NCBI RefSeq assembly: GCF_029870285.1
Contig: NZ_JACSYA010000036.1
Span: 1 to 59,965 of the forward strand
Direction of reading: 5' to 3'
Length of the DNA: 59,965 nt
DNA from: Delftia sp. PS-11
GTDB lineage: Bacteria; Pseudomonadota; Gammaproteobacteria; Burkholderiales; Burkholderiaceae_C
The position numbers were made by a program, and so were the translations under genes. Each line of letters opens with the position of its first letter. Position 1 is the stretch's first letter. The notes beneath the pieces were generated by a model. That model ran no database searches, had not been told where the DNA came from, and was given only the letters and a program-made list of their open reading frames with translations. Positions 26,170 to 35,500 of the stretch are shown here, in pieces.

Positions 26170-29100
26170 ATGAACTTCAGGCACGCCGCCACACTGGCCC
26201 TGGCCGCCCTGCTGGCCCAGCCCGCCCCTGCAGTGGCACTCACCCTGGGCGGCTCCTCCTCCAAATGTGACCCCACTATCCAAAGCTGCGCCCCTGCCAC
26301 GGGCGCAGGCATCGGCACCGGCGGTGGGGGCGGTGGCGGCGGCAGCTCCTGCACACCCACCCCAGGCGGCAGCCCCTGCGGCGGCGCCGGCCCCGCCACA
26401 CAGGGCAACTCCAGCGCCACCGACCAGGGCGCCGGCAACCCCATCCACCTCATCAACGCCAACAAATACCAGCGCGAAACCGACATGCCCGCGCTACCCG
26501 GCCTGCTCGGCCTCGAACTCGTACGCCACTACAACAGCCAGTACAGCCAACCTCACGTCCCCCCAGGCATGCTCGGGCGCGGTTGGCTGCTCAGCTACGA
26601 GGCGCGCATCTACGAGCACGACACCAACGTCCAGGTCGTGCAGGCCGACGGCTCACGCATCATCTTCAGCAAAACACCCCAGCGTCCCAGCCTGTGCGCC
26701 AGCCAGCAACCGGGCCAAGGCATCGTGCAGATCGAGCAGGGCAAGACACCCCAGGACAAGCACTACACCTGGCACTGGATGGACGGGCGCGAGCTGCGCT
26801 TCAACCACCGAGGCCGCCTCACCCGCATCCAGGCGCCCTCCGGCGAGCGCGTGCAGCTGCAGTACAACGCCCAGGGCACCCGGCTGCTGCAGGTCACCGA
26901 CCCCCAGGGGCGGCGCCTGCGCCTGCACTACGGCAGGCAGGGCCAGGGCTTTGCCGGCGTGCAGGCCATCGACACCCCCATGGGCCGCATCACCTACCGC
27001 CACGGCAGCGACCCTCTGCCCGACAGCGCCCAGCCCCCGGACAAGCTCGCAGCCAACCTCGTGCAGGTGCTGCTGCCCGCCGGCAGCGGCCAGCCGCCCG
27101 TCGAGCGCACCTACCACTACGAAGACCCGGCCCACCCCACCCTGATGACCGGCATCAGCGTGCGCGGCCAGGGCAGCGACGGTCAACTCCTGCATGAGCG
27201 AATTGCCAGCTACGCCTACGGCCAGGGCGCACGCGCCACCGCCAGCGTGCGCGGCCCGCCCGGCAGCGCACGCGACCGCATCACCCTGGACCTGCGCAAG
27301 CCCTGGCAGAACACCCTCACCAACAGCGACGGCCAGCAAACCACCTACCACTACGACACCATCGCCGGCCAGTGGCGCCTGACCGAGGCACGTGGCCCTG
27401 GCTGCGCCGGCTGCAGCCCCGGCAACATGCGCTACCGCTACGACGCGCAGGGGCAGCTGACAGAAAGCATCCGCCTGGACAGCCAGGGCCGCCCGGTGCA
27501 GGCGCAGCGCGCCGAACTCGACCACTTCGGCCGCCCGCTGGCCGTCTACCGCATCGACTACGCCAACGGCCAGCCCCAGGCACCGCAGCTGCAGGTGCGC
27601 TACGGCTACGGCAAGAACGCCTGGAAGCAATACGGCCCCGAACTCATCGCCCGCCCCAGCGTCGTGCCCGGGCGCGAGCACCAGATCCGCATCCGCTACA
27701 ACGACAGGCGCCAGCCGCTGGAGATCACCGAAAGCGGCTTCAGCCCGCTCGATGCCCAGGGCCAGCCCGCAGCCGATGCCGCTCAGGCCACGCCCATAGA
27801 ACGCAGCACGCGCTACCGCTACACGCAGATCAACGGACGCAGCGTGCTGGTGGACATCAACGGCCCGCTGCCGGTGAGGCTGGCCGACTACGACCACGGC
27901 ACGCCCGCGCAGGACGATCTGACGCGGCTGCGCTGGGACGAAAGCGCCAGCTTCGTGACGCGCGTGCTGCCGCCCGACGGCGCCACCGTGGCACTGCAAT
28001 ACAACGCTGCCGGCCTCATCTCCAGGGTCAGCAGCCGGTATGCGCCCGCCGAGGAACAGGCGCTGCAGCAGGCACTGCAGCAGGAGATGGGCCACGACAC
28101 CGAACTGCGCTACGACACCCAGGCCCGGCTGGTGGCCATGCGCAACCTGGCGCCCGATGGCAGCGTGCTGCAAGAGCAAAGCTGGCGCTACGACGCCCTG
28201 GGCCACCTGGCAGAAACCGGCACCGGCGGCTGGCCGGACCCAGGCGGCGCAGCCTATGCAGCGCAGGCCCGCCAACAGCACGACGCGCTGGGGCGCCTGC
28301 TGTGGAGCGCCAACACCCAAGGCCGCTTTGCGCTGTACAGCCATGACCTGCAAGGGCAGCTGCAGTCCATCAGCGGCCCGGGCGGTACGGTGGCGCTGCC
28401 CGGCCCTGCGCCAGAGCGTGCCATGCACCGCGCCACCGTGCCGCGCCAGAGGCCAGCGCATAGCGTGCCTGCCGCACGCCAGCTGCATGACGACTTTGGG
28501 CGCAGCGTCGCCACCCTCAGCCCCGACAGCGGCCTGGACATCCGTGGCTACGACGAAGCCGACCGCCTGGTTTCCGGGCGCGACGCCATGGGCCGGCAGG
28601 CACGCTACACCTACGACATGGTGGGCCGCATCCAGCAGCAAACCATCACCCAGGCGTCCGGCACAAAGGACGCGCGGGCGGGCACCACCACAACCACCAC
28701 CCGCTGGCACTACCAGGGGCCCCGGCTCGCCGCGCTGGAGCACCCCACGCAAAGCGAACACTACGAATACGACAGCCGGGGCATGCGCACCCGCACACTC
28801 ATCACCCGCCCTGGCGAAGACAGCGAAACTGGCCAGGACAGCCAGCGCCACGCCACGCGCTATGCATACGACCGCCAGGGCCGGCTGGCCGCAGTCAGCC
28901 TGCCCGACGGCAGCTGGCTGCACTACGAACGCGACGCCCTGGGCCAGATCACGGGCCTGCAACGCCAGCGTGTGCAAACCCCGTGGCTGCGCTGGCTGCA
29001 CCGGCCCCAGACGATTGCCAGCGGGCTGCAGCGCGACCCCTTCGGCCTGCACCGCTGGCAGGCGGGCAACGGCATACAGGCGCTCTACCAGCGCAGCCGC

Positions 29101-31365
29101 GAAGGCGCGCTGGCGCGCATCGTCTACCGCCAGCCCGAAGGCCGCCAGCGGCCAGCGCCCGGCCTGTCCAGCACCAGGGCGCCATGGCAGGGCCTGGGCA
29201 CGGCACACGCTGGCGAACCACCTGCACGCTCCGCAGCAGGCGCTCCTGTCGCACAGGCATCGCCCGCGCTGCAAGGTCTTCAGGGGATGCCCGGTGCCCT
29301 GGGCCTGCCGCAAGACCCGGGCGCACTCATCGACCAGCGCTACCTGTGGGATGGCCAGGGCAACCTGCTGCTGCGCCAGGACCGCGACAGCACCCAGGCC
29401 GTGCAGGCGAGCTACGCCTACGATGGGCAGGAGCGCCTGATCGCCGAAGCCCGGCGCACAGGTGCGCAACTGCAGGCCAGCCGCTACCACTACGACAGCG
29501 CGGGCCGGCGCGTGCTGGACCAGCAAGGCGTGGCGCCCGATGACCTGCGCACCGCCACCCGCGCCATCGGCTACCAGGGCGGCAGCCACCGCTGGAGCAC
29601 CGAACGCCGGGCCGATGCGGCGCATACGCGGCCTGCGCCACGCACCGACTACAACGCCAACGGCCAGCCGCTGCGCATGGGCGCGCGCGAATACCGCTGG
29701 GATGCGCTGGGCCGGCTCGAAGAAATCCGCGAACAAGGCGCCCTGCAGGCCCGCTACCGCTACAACCACCGGGGCGAGCGCATCGCCAAGCACACGGCGC
29801 AGGGCCAGCGCGCCTACCTGTACGAAGCCGGCCAGCTCCGAGCCGAGCTCGATGCGCAAGGCCGCATCACGCGCCAGTACATCCACCTGGGCCCGCTGCC
29901 CCTGGCCGTGATCGACACACCCCAGGGCCGCAGCCCCGACGACGGCGCGGGCGCGCTGTGGCGCATCGCGCGCGACCTGGGCACCATCGCGGGCCGCTGG
30001 CTGGGCTACACCAGCGAGCACATCGCCTGGCTGCACACCAACCACCTGGGCGCCGTGGAAGCGGCCACCGATCGGCAGGGCCAGCTGATCTGGCGCGCCC
30101 GCTACACCGCCTTCGGGCACCAGCAGGTGCTGTCACGCACCGGGCCATTCGAGCTGCCGCTGCGCCTGCCCGGCCAGTACTTTGATGCAGAAAGCGGCCT
30201 GCACTACAACCTGCACCGCTACTACGACCCGGACCGTGGCCAGTACCTCACGCCCGACCCCCTGGGCACCCCTGACGGCCCCGACCCCTACCGCTATGTG
30301 CGCCACAACCCGCTGCGCTATATCGACCCCCAGGGGCTGATCCTGTTTGCGTTTGACGGCACCAACAACTCCAACCCACCGCCCAAAGGAGACACCGTCT
30401 CCAACGTCTACAAGTTTTATCTGGCCTATGACGAGGATGCCAATGGAAAAAAATGGTACATGACCGGTGTAGGCCGCGATGACCAGGAAAGTGGCATCAA
30501 GGCACGTTCAGGAGATCTGGCATTTGCGGTCACGGCGCGCGAGCGCGTGGACCATATGCTGAAAAATCTGGATACCTACATCGAAGGCCATGATTTTGCA
30601 GATGGTGCCAATATCAGCATCGACATCGTGGGCTTCAGCCGGGGGGCTGCCATGAGCCGGGATTTTGCCAACCGGGTCGCCACGCGCATCGGGGAAAAGC
30701 GCTGGAAAGAGAAATCCGACTGCGTGGAGCTGCGGTTTCTGGGGCTGTGGGATACGGTGGCGCAGTTCGGTGCCAATGGTGCCGACAACACCGACTGGCA
30801 GCTGGCCATACCGCCACAGGTGCAATATGTCTTCCAGGCCGTGGCCCTCAACGAGCACCGCTATCTGTTTCCGGGCGAGAACATCCACCGTGGCACACAG
30901 CTGGGCTTTATTGGCAGCCACTCCGATATTGGCGGCAGCTTTGGCACGGGTGACCTGTCCAATGTGGCACTGCTCTGGATCGCTGAGAGAGCCAAAGAAA
31001 GCGGCCTGACCCTGAAAAAATGGAATGAGGCTGGCGATGCCAACTGGGGCAAGATCAGCAACCCCGTATTGCATGACAAAAGCAATAATTTCTTCATAGA
31101 TACCAACAACCCGGATGATCACCGTACCCCGGAGGACAGCAAATTCTGCCAGCGGGACAACAATGCCCGCGCCAAGGACTGCGTCCCCCGCAAGGTGTTC
31201 AGCCCCGGCGGTATGACAGGCCCGCAAAGCCAGGAATTCATCACCTATCGGTCTGTTCCCGGCAAGGATGCGGACGGCAGTTCATTGATTACCGGCGACA
31301 TTAAACTAAAGGAGTATGCCCAATGGCTCAAGGAAAACTATGGATTGACCGTCGCACTGCAATAG
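26170..31365 (+). CDS. Sec-exported Rhs protein with Tle1-like (DUF2235) lipase tip
   Basis: This 1731-residue polymorphic toxin starts at ATG 26170 after GGGAGGGA, with a signal peptide (ending AVA) and a Gly-rich linker. A DUF6531 segment (GNPIHLINANKYQRETDMPA) and many YD repeats follow. The Rhs core ends at NPLRYIDPQGL (about residue 1391), the usual self-cleavage point. The last 340 residues are an alpha/beta hydrolase of the DUF2235/Tle1 phospholipase type: FAFDGTNNS, the nucleophile elbow VGFSRGAAMSR, FLGLWDTVA and GSHSDIGGSFG. The tip is less GC-rich than the core, as in exchangeable Rhs tips. No PAAR domain, VgrG or type VI genes are present, so the signal peptide is the only visible export route. 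Two putative immunity lipoproteins follow. Confidence 0.88.
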   Translation: MNFRHAATLALAALLAQPAPAVALTLGGSSSKCDPTIQSCAPATGAGIGTGGGGGGGGSSCTPTPGGSPCGGAGPATQGNSSATDQGAGNPIHLINANKYQRETDMPALPGLLGLELVRHYNSQYSQPHVPPGMLGRGWLLSYEARIYEHDTNVQVVQADGSRIIFSKTPQRPSLCASQQPGQGIVQIEQGKTPQDKHYTWHWMDGRELRFNHRGRLTRIQAPSGERVQLQYNAQGTRLLQVTDPQGRRLRLHYGRQGQGFAGVQAIDTPMGRITYRHGSDPLPDSAQPPDKLAANLVQVLLPAGSGQPPVERTYHYEDPAHPTLMTGISVRGQGSDGQLLHERIASYAYGQGARATASVRGPPGSARDRITLDLRKPWQNTLTNSDGQQTTYHYDTIAGQWRLTEARGPGCAGCSPGNMRYRYDAQGQLTESIRLDSQGRPVQAQRAELDHFGRPLAVYRIDYANGQPQAPQLQVRYGYGKNAWKQYGPELIARPSVVPGREHQIRIRYNDRRQPLEITESGFSPLDAQGQPAADAAQATPIERSTRYRYTQINGRSVLVDINGPLPVRLADYDHGTPAQDDLTRLRWDESASFVTRVLPPDGATVALQYNAAGLISRVSSRYAPAEEQALQQALQQEMGHDTELRYDTQARLVAMRNLAPDGSVLQEQSWRYDALGHLAETGTGGWPDPGGAAYAAQARQQHDALGRLLWSANTQGRFALYSHDLQGQLQSISGPGGTVALPGPAPERAMHRATVPRQRPAHSVPAARQLHDDFGRSVATLSPDSGLDIRGYDEADRLVSGRDAMGRQARYTYDMVGRIQQQTITQASGTKDARAGTTTTTTRWHYQGPRLAALEHPTQSEHYEYDSRGMRTRTLITRPGEDSETGQDSQRHATRYAYDRQGRLAAVSLPDGSWLHYERDALGQITGLQRQRVQTPWLRWLHRPQTIASGLQRDPFGLHRWQAGNGIQALYQRSREGALARIVYRQPEGRQRPAPGLSSTRAPWQGLGTAHAGEPPARSAAGAPVAQASPALQGLQGMPGALGLPQDPGALIDQRYLWDGQGNLLLRQDRDSTQAVQASYAYDGQERLIAEARRTGAQLQASRYHYDSAGRRVLDQQGVAPDDLRTATRAIGYQGGSHRWSTERRADAAHTRPAPRTDYNANGQPLRMGAREYRWDALGRLEEIREQGALQARYRYNHRGERIAKHTAQGQRAYLYEAGQLRAELDAQGRITRQYIHLGPLPLAVIDTPQGRSPDDGAGALWRIARDLGTIAGRWLGYTSEHIAWLHTNHLGAVEAATDRQGQLIWRARYTAFGHQQVLSRTGPFELPLRLPGQYFDAESGLHYNLHRYYDPDRGQYLTPDPLGTPDGPDPYRYVRHNPLRYIDPQGLILFAFDGTNNSNPPPKGDTVSNVYKFYLAYDEDANGKKWYMTGVGRDDQESGIKARSGDLAFAVTARERVDHMLKNLDTYIEGHDFADGANISIDIVGFSRGAAMSRDFANRVATRIGEKRWKEKSDCVELRFLGLWDTVAQFGANGADNTDWQLAIPPQVQYVFQAVALNEHRYLFPGENIHRGTQLGFIGSHSDIGGSFGTGDLSNVALLWIAERAKESGLTLKKWNEAGDANWGKISNPVLHDKSNNFFIDTNNPDDHRTPEDSKFCQRDNNARAKDCVPRKVFSPGGMTGPQSQEFITYRSVPGKDADGSSLITGDIKLKEYAQWLKENYGLTVALQ

Positions 31366-31877
31366 GCGCGGGACTGGCATGGATCACGGTGCCTTTACTG
31401 GGCTGTGCGCACAGGCAGGAAAGTCTGGGATTTTCATTAAGCTTTTTTAATCGGGGAACTCGCCCCTTGACAACCAAGCGTTTTGATTTTGATGGAAAAA
31501 CTGGCCCTATCCCAGGATATTTAGGACCAGGGAAGCATGGGCAAGGTGGGGCACACATGTCATTTATGCCCGGCGATCGCAAAGGAGGCATTCCAAAATT
31601 CGTAGAAACGGAGTGGATTTTGCACAGCGAGGAATATTCCGCATGGTCCAAGCGCACGCCAAGCCCCGGAAGATATTCCAAGGAGAATCGTGAGATATTT
31701 CAGAAACTCTGGGATGCAAACCCCCACTACACACAGCGCGTGGACCTGGCTCCCATTCTGACGCCCGAGCTGATCGAGCAGGTGCGTGCAGACCGCAAGA
31801 ACACCCAGCTGAAGATGACGGTGATCTACCGTGATGACAAGGTGGAGATCACGGCATCGACCTACAAGTGGCGTTGA
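31323..31877 (+). CDS. Putative Tle1-type immunity lipoprotein, copy 1
   Basis: This 184-residue lipoprotein has the signal lipobox LLGC at about residue 28, placing it in the periplasm where a lipase toxin would be neutralised. AAAGGAG at 31308-31314 fits the ATG at 31323, which lies inside the last 43 bp of the rhs gene in another frame. The mature part (GFSLSFFNRGTRPLTTKRFD, GGAHMSFMPGDRKGGIP, a basic C-terminus) loosely resembles DUF3304-type Tle immunity lipoproteins. Family assignment is tentative; the immunity role rests on position, overlap, lipoprotein signal and low GC content. Confidence 0.75.
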   Translation: MAQGKLWIDRRTAIGAGLAWITVPLLGCAHRQESLGFSLSFFNRGTRPLTTKRFDFDGKTGPIPGYLGPGKHGQGGAHMSFMPGDRKGGIPKFVETEWILHSEEYSAWSKRTPSPGRYSKENREIFQKLWDANPHYTQRVDLAPILTPELIEQVRADRKNTQLKMTVIYRDDKVEITASTYKWR

Positions 31878-31914
31878 AGGCTTCGAGAAATTTTGTGCAT
31901 ATGGAGCATGCCCA

Positions 31915-32460
31915 ATGACCCAAGGAAAACTATGGATTGACCGTCGCACTGCAATAGGCGCAGGACTGGCATGGATCACGGTGCCTTTGCTGGGCTGTGC
32001 GCACAGGCAGGAAAGTCTGGGATTTTCATTAGATTTTTACAATAAAGGAACTCGCCCCTTGACAACCAGACGTTTTGATTTTGATGGAAAAACTGGCCCT
32101 ATCCCTGGATATCTGGGGCCAGGCGGAGGGGGAGCATCCATGTCCTTTATGCCCGGCGATCGCAAAGGCGGAATTCCCCAATCCGTCGAAGCGGAGTGGA
32201 TTTTGCACAGCGAGGAATATTCTGCATGGTCCAAGCGCACGCCAGACAATGAAGTCTATACCAAAGAAAATCAGGAAATATATCAAAAACTCTGGGCCGC
32301 CAACCCCCACTACATACAGCGCGTGGACCTGGCTCCCATTCTGACGCCCGAGCTGATCGAGCAGGTGCGTGCGGACCGCAAGAACACCCAGTTGAAGATG
32401 ACGGTGATCTACCGTGATGACAAGGTGGAGATCACGGCATCGACCTACAAGTGGCGTTGA
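31915..32460 (+). CDS. Putative Tle1-type immunity lipoprotein, copy 2
   Basis: This 181-residue paralogue of the preceding gene has the same signal, lipobox LLGC and C-terminus (VDLAPILTPELIEQVRADRK). It differs mainly in the middle: DFYNKG for SFFNRG, PGGGGAS for PGKHGQGGAH, and NEVYTKENQEIYQKLWAANP for the matching stretch of copy 1. GGAG at 31903-31906 fits the ATG at 31915. Divergence confined to the core, with conserved ends, suggests selection for a different toxin variant or early gene amplification. It could also be an orphan immunity gene kept from a displaced tip. Confidence 0.75.
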   Translation: MTQGKLWIDRRTAIGAGLAWITVPLLGCAHRQESLGFSLDFYNKGTRPLTTRRFDFDGKTGPIPGYLGPGGGGASMSFMPGDRKGGIPQSVEAEWILHSEEYSAWSKRTPDNEVYTKENQEIYQKLWAANPHYIQRVDLAPILTPELIEQVRADRKNTQLKMTVIYRDDKVEITASTYKWR

Positions 32461-32579
32461 AGGCTTCGAGGATTTTTTTGCACAGAGAAGCAGGTCCGAT
32501 CGCTCAAGTACACCTCACAATCGCCCCTGCCTGGCAGACATGGCCAGAGAACACCGAAGCACGGCAGGAGGAAACCCGT

Positions 32580-32924
32580 TTGTACAGTGCCACCTTCACG
32601 TTCGCCAAAGGCGAATATGACAACGAATTCCATCGGCTTGACCAGACGATTGCTGAAATTGCCCGGACCATCCCTGGCTACCTGGGCGAAGAAGCATGGG
32701 AAAACAGCGCTGCAGGACTGCTGTCCAATGTCTATTACTGGGAAACCCTGGACGCCCTGCGCCAACTCATGGAGCATCCCCGGCATATCGAGGCCAAGCA
32801 CCGGCAGGCACAGTGGCTCAATGGCTACCATGTCGTGATTGCGCAGGTGCTCCGCTCGCATGGCGACGGGCGCATCAGCCATCCGCTGGCGATCCAACTG
32901 GGTACTACCACCCAGCAGCCATGA
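32580..32924 (+). CDS. ABM-fold (antibiotic biosynthesis monooxygenase-like) protein
   Basis: This 114-residue protein probably starts at TTG 32580, because a perfect AGGAGG lies at 32566-32571 with 8-bp spacing. An in-frame ATG at 32451 would overlap the immunity gene and add 43 residues unlike the family. The fold signature is a dimeric alpha+beta barrel: YSATFTFAKGEYDNEFHRLD, IPGYLGEEAWEN, and a central YYWETLDALRQLMEHPRHIEAK with the typical His. Members degrade haem or oxidise quinols, or have no known activity. It is convergent with the patatin gene. Confidence 0.75.
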   Translation: MYSATFTFAKGEYDNEFHRLDQTIAEIARTIPGYLGEEAWENSAAGLLSNVYYWETLDALRQLMEHPRHIEAKHRQAQWLNGYHVVIAQVLRSHGDGRISHPLAIQLGTTTQQP

Positions 32925-32946
32925 GACGAAGACTTTGCGCAGGCCC

Positions 32947-33981
32947 TCAGGGCTTGCTGCAGGAGTCATCCAGGCCGGCGGCGCCTGCCAGCTTTTGCCA
33001 GCGTGAGCGGCTGTCCTTGCAGTGCTGAAGCTGCGCTTCAGCCTCTTTTTGCATGGCCACGCGCGCGGCGGTGGCACGCTCGGCCTGGCGCTGGGCAATG
33101 CGTTCGCGGATCTGCGGCATGGCGGCCATGGCGGCTTTCTCGCCTTCGAGGATGGCATTGGCGCGCTGGGTGAAGTCGGCCGGGCCGATGTCCAGCACCT
33201 TGGGGCGGATCACGATATCGGCGCGGGCCAGTTCGGCCTGGCCGAGCTTCTGGCCCATGATGGCGATGGACTGGCCCAGTGCGCCCAGCATGTGCTCGGG
33301 CGTCTTGCCGCGCGCCTTGTTGGAGATGTCCACCGCAATGACCACATCGGCGCCCAGCTGGCGCGCAGCATCCACGGGCACAGGGCTGGTGATGCCGCCA
33401 TCGACAAAGTGGTATTTGCCAATCGCCACGGATTGGAATACGCCGGGAATGCTGCTCGATGCGCGCACGGCCTGGCCGGTATTGCCGCGCGCGAACACGG
33501 TGCGCTCGCCGTCTTCAAGGCGCGTGGCTACTGCAACGAAGGGCTTGGCCATCTGCTCCAGGGGCTTGCGGCCTACCTGCTCGTTCATATAGTCTTCGAG
33601 CTTTTGGCCCAGCAGCAGGCCGCCGGAAGACAGCTGCAGGTCGCGGATTCTGGTTTCATCCAGGGCCACCGCCTTTTCCTGCAGATCAAAGGCACTCATG
33701 CCGCTGGCATACAGCGCGCCAACCACGCTGCCCGCGCTGGTGCCCGCCACCACGGCAGGCGTGAAGCCGTTGGCCTCCAGCATCTTGATGACGCCGATAT
33801 GGGCAAAGCCCTTGACGGCGCCGCCCCCAAGAGCCAACCCGATCCGGATCGGCGGCACGGGCGCAGCGGCAGGCACGGGCTCAGGGGCGGTGGCCGAGGG
33901 ATTGGGAGGATTGCTGCCGCACGCGGCCAGAGTCACCAGGCCCAGGTACACCAGGGGACGCAAAAAGGCTTTCGGGCGCAT
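32947..33981 (-). CDS. Patatin-like phospholipase lipoprotein
   Basis: This 344-residue protein of the RssA/patatin family has a lipoprotein signal with lipobox LAAC, a Pro-rich linker, the oxyanion motif GGGAVKGFAHIGV, the nucleophile elbow GTSAGS and the catalytic Asp in VDGGI. It should be a serine-aspartate dyad acyl hydrolase tethered in the periplasm. The C-terminal 60 residues are a charged helix rich in Ala, Arg and Gln. The ATG at 33981 is used; a TTG at 34002 adds seven residues. It lies 99 bp after the LysR gene on the same strand. Confidence 0.88.
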   Translation of the reverse strand: MRPKAFLRPLVYLGLVTLAACGSNPPNPSATAPEPVPAAAPVPPIRIGLALGGGAVKGFAHIGVIKMLEANGFTPAVVAGTSAGSVVGALYASGMSAFDLQEKAVALDETRIRDLQLSSGGLLLGQKLEDYMNEQVGRKPLEQMAKPFVAVATRLEDGERTVFARGNTGQAVRASSSIPGVFQSVAIGKYHFVDGGITSPVPVDAARQLGADVVIAVDISNKARGKTPEHMLGALGQSIAIMGQKLGQAELARADIVIRPKVLDIGPADFTQRANAILEGEKAAMAAMPQIRERIAQRQAERATAARVAMQKEAEAQLQHCKDSRSRWQKLAGAAGLDDSCSKP

Positions 33982-34080
33982 GCCGTGTGATCCTGCTGTC
34001 AATCGTTGGATTCGGGCGGGCAGTATAGCGGCTGGGGCCGGCCGCTGCAGGCGGCACCGGCAGCCGCCCGGCCAGCGCGC

Positions 34081-35034
34081 TCAGGCACTGGGATTGAGCA
34101 GTTCCTGCATGCCTTGCACAGTCTCGCGCAGAAAGCCCCAGACCGCTTCGATGCGCGGCACCTGGCGGGCGTCCGAGGGCATGCTCATCCAGAAGGTGCG
34201 CGTAAAGCAGGCCTGGCCCGGCAGTACGCGGCTGAGCACGGGATCTTTGTCCGCGATGAAGGCCGGCAGCACGGCCAGGCCCGCTCCCGCGCGCACGGCC
34301 TCGTACTGGGCGGTGATGCTGGTGCTGCGAAAGGCAAACCGCTCCGGCTGGAACAGGGTGGACAGCAGTTGCAGCTCGCGCGTGAACAGCAGGTCATCCA
34401 CATAGTGGATGAAGCTGTGGTGGCGCAAATCCTCGGTGCGGGCCACCAGCGGCCTGCGGGCCAGATACTCGCGCTGACCGTAGAGGAACAGGCGGTAATC
34501 GGTGAGCTTGGTGACCACGGCAGAGCCGCGCGTGGGCCGCTCCAGCGAGATCACGATGTCGGCTTCGCGCCGCGACAGGTGCAGCAGGCGCGGCAGCGCC
34601 AGCAGATCGATGCCAAGCAGGGGATGGCGCAACGTCAGCCGCGCCAGCTGGGGCGCAAGCAGCTGCGTGCCAAAGCCTTCGGTGGCGCCCACCCGCACCA
34701 GGCCCGAAGGGCCCTGGCTGTGCGGCTCGCCCGCCTGCGGCATGCGCTCAATGCCGGATGCAGCGCGCTGCATGGCGTCGGACACCTCCAGCAGGCGCCG
34801 CCCGGCCTCGGTGGGGCGCCACTGCCCGGCCTCGCGCTCGAACAGCACGGCCCCCAGCTGCTTTTCCAGCGCCTGCATGCGGCGCGACACCGTGGTGTGC
34901 TCCACGCCCAGACGCCGGGCTGCAGCAGCCATGCTGCCGCTGCGGGCCAGCTCCCCGAAAAACCGCAGGTGATCCCAATCCACGGTGGACGTGTCCAAGG
35001 CGGCCGTGCCCGGATCAGTCGGCGCCGCGTGCAC
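34081..35034 (-). CDS. LysR-family regulator
   Basis: This 317-residue regulator has an N-terminal helix-turn-helix (LARSGSMAAAARRLGVEHTTVSRR split over LARSGSMAAAARRLGVEH and TTVSRRMQALEKQLG), the usual LFER equivalent LFEREAGQW, and an effector-binding domain. The GTG start at 35034 lies 20 bp inside the end of the MarR gene upstream, so the two are translationally coupled. Its placement beside the gentisate operon suggests a role in aromatic catabolism, but it may instead act on a gene elsewhere. Confidence 0.85.
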   Translation of the reverse strand: MHAAPTDPGTAALDTSTVDWDHLRFFGELARSGSMAAAARRLGVEHTTVSRRMQALEKQLGAVLFEREAGQWRPTEAGRRLLEVSDAMQRAASGIERMPQAGEPHSQGPSGLVRVGATEGFGTQLLAPQLARLTLRHPLLGIDLLALPRLLHLSRREADIVISLERPTRGSAVVTKLTDYRLFLYGQREYLARRPLVARTEDLRHHSFIHYVDDLLFTRELQLLSTLFQPERFAFRSTSITAQYEAVRAGAGLAVLPAFIADKDPVLSRVLPGQACFTRTFWMSMPSDARQVPRIEAVWGFLRETVQGMQELLNPSA

Positions 35035-35500
35035 CCAGCGCGCTGGGCGCGCGGGCGAACTCGTCGTTGCGGTGCACGAGGACGGCCATCATTTCCATGA
35101 ATTGCGCCCGCTGCCCCTCGGGCAGCGGATCGAGCATGCGCTGCTGGGCGCGCAGCACCGATGGCTCGGCCGCCATCAGCAGGGCCCGGCCTTCGCCGGT
35201 CACTTCCAGCAGGCGCACACGCCGGTCGGTCGGGCTGCTGTTGCGCACCATCAGGCCACGGGCCTGCAGGCGGTCGATGACGCTGCCAATCGTCGAGGTG
35301 TCAAAGCCGATGAGCCGCGCCAGCGTGCGCTGGTCCACGCCAGGATGGCGCAGCACGGCAGACAGCGCTGCGTACTGCACAGGCGTGACGCCGAATTCCT
35401 GGGTCTCCTCCATGAAAACGGCCACAGCAATCTGCTGCAGGCGGCGGATGTGGTAGCCGGGGTAGTTTTCCAGTTCTGCGGGTTGGTAATCCATGGACAT
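35015..35500 (-). CDS. MarR-family regulator of the gentisate operon
   Basis: This 161-residue winged-helix protein has LARLIGFDTSTIGSVIDRLQ as recognition region and the wing DRRVRLLEVTGEG. It is divergent from the 3-hydroxybenzoate/gentisate operon and most likely represses it, releasing DNA on binding an aromatic acid, as is common for MarR proteins of this pathway. A large palindrome lies in the divergent region. ATGs at 35500 and 35494 are both possible starts. Confidence 0.88.
   Translation of the reverse strand: MSMDYQPAELENYPGYHIRRLQQIAVAVFMEETQEFGVTPVQYAALSAVLRHPGVDQRTLARLIGFDTSTIGSVIDRLQARGLMVRNSSPTDRRVRLLEVTGEGRALLMAAEPSVLRAQQRMLDPLPEGQRAQFMEMMAVLVHRNDEFARAPSALGARGAD

Larger units (their letters stand above)
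31308..32482 (+). repeat. Tandem duplication of the immunity gene
   Basis: Two near-identical units lie head to tail. The shared block starts at ATGCCCAATG (31316 and 31908, offset 592) and runs through each gene to about 22 bp after each stop (AGGCTTCGAG at 31878 and 32461). Copy 2 has a 9-bp deletion in the glycine loop and scattered changes, mostly in the middle of the gene; both ends are almost unchanged. Confidence 0.9.

Noticed and set aside
26653..30120. A 1155-codon open frame on the minus strand opposite the Rhs core
   Set aside because: It is the mirror of GC-rich Rhs repeats; the translation has no domain pattern and lies wholly inside a well-supported gene.
31323..32460. The two lipoprotein genes as one gene split by a frameshift
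   Set aside because: Each has its own ribosome binding site, start, signal peptide and stop, and they are full-length paralogues.
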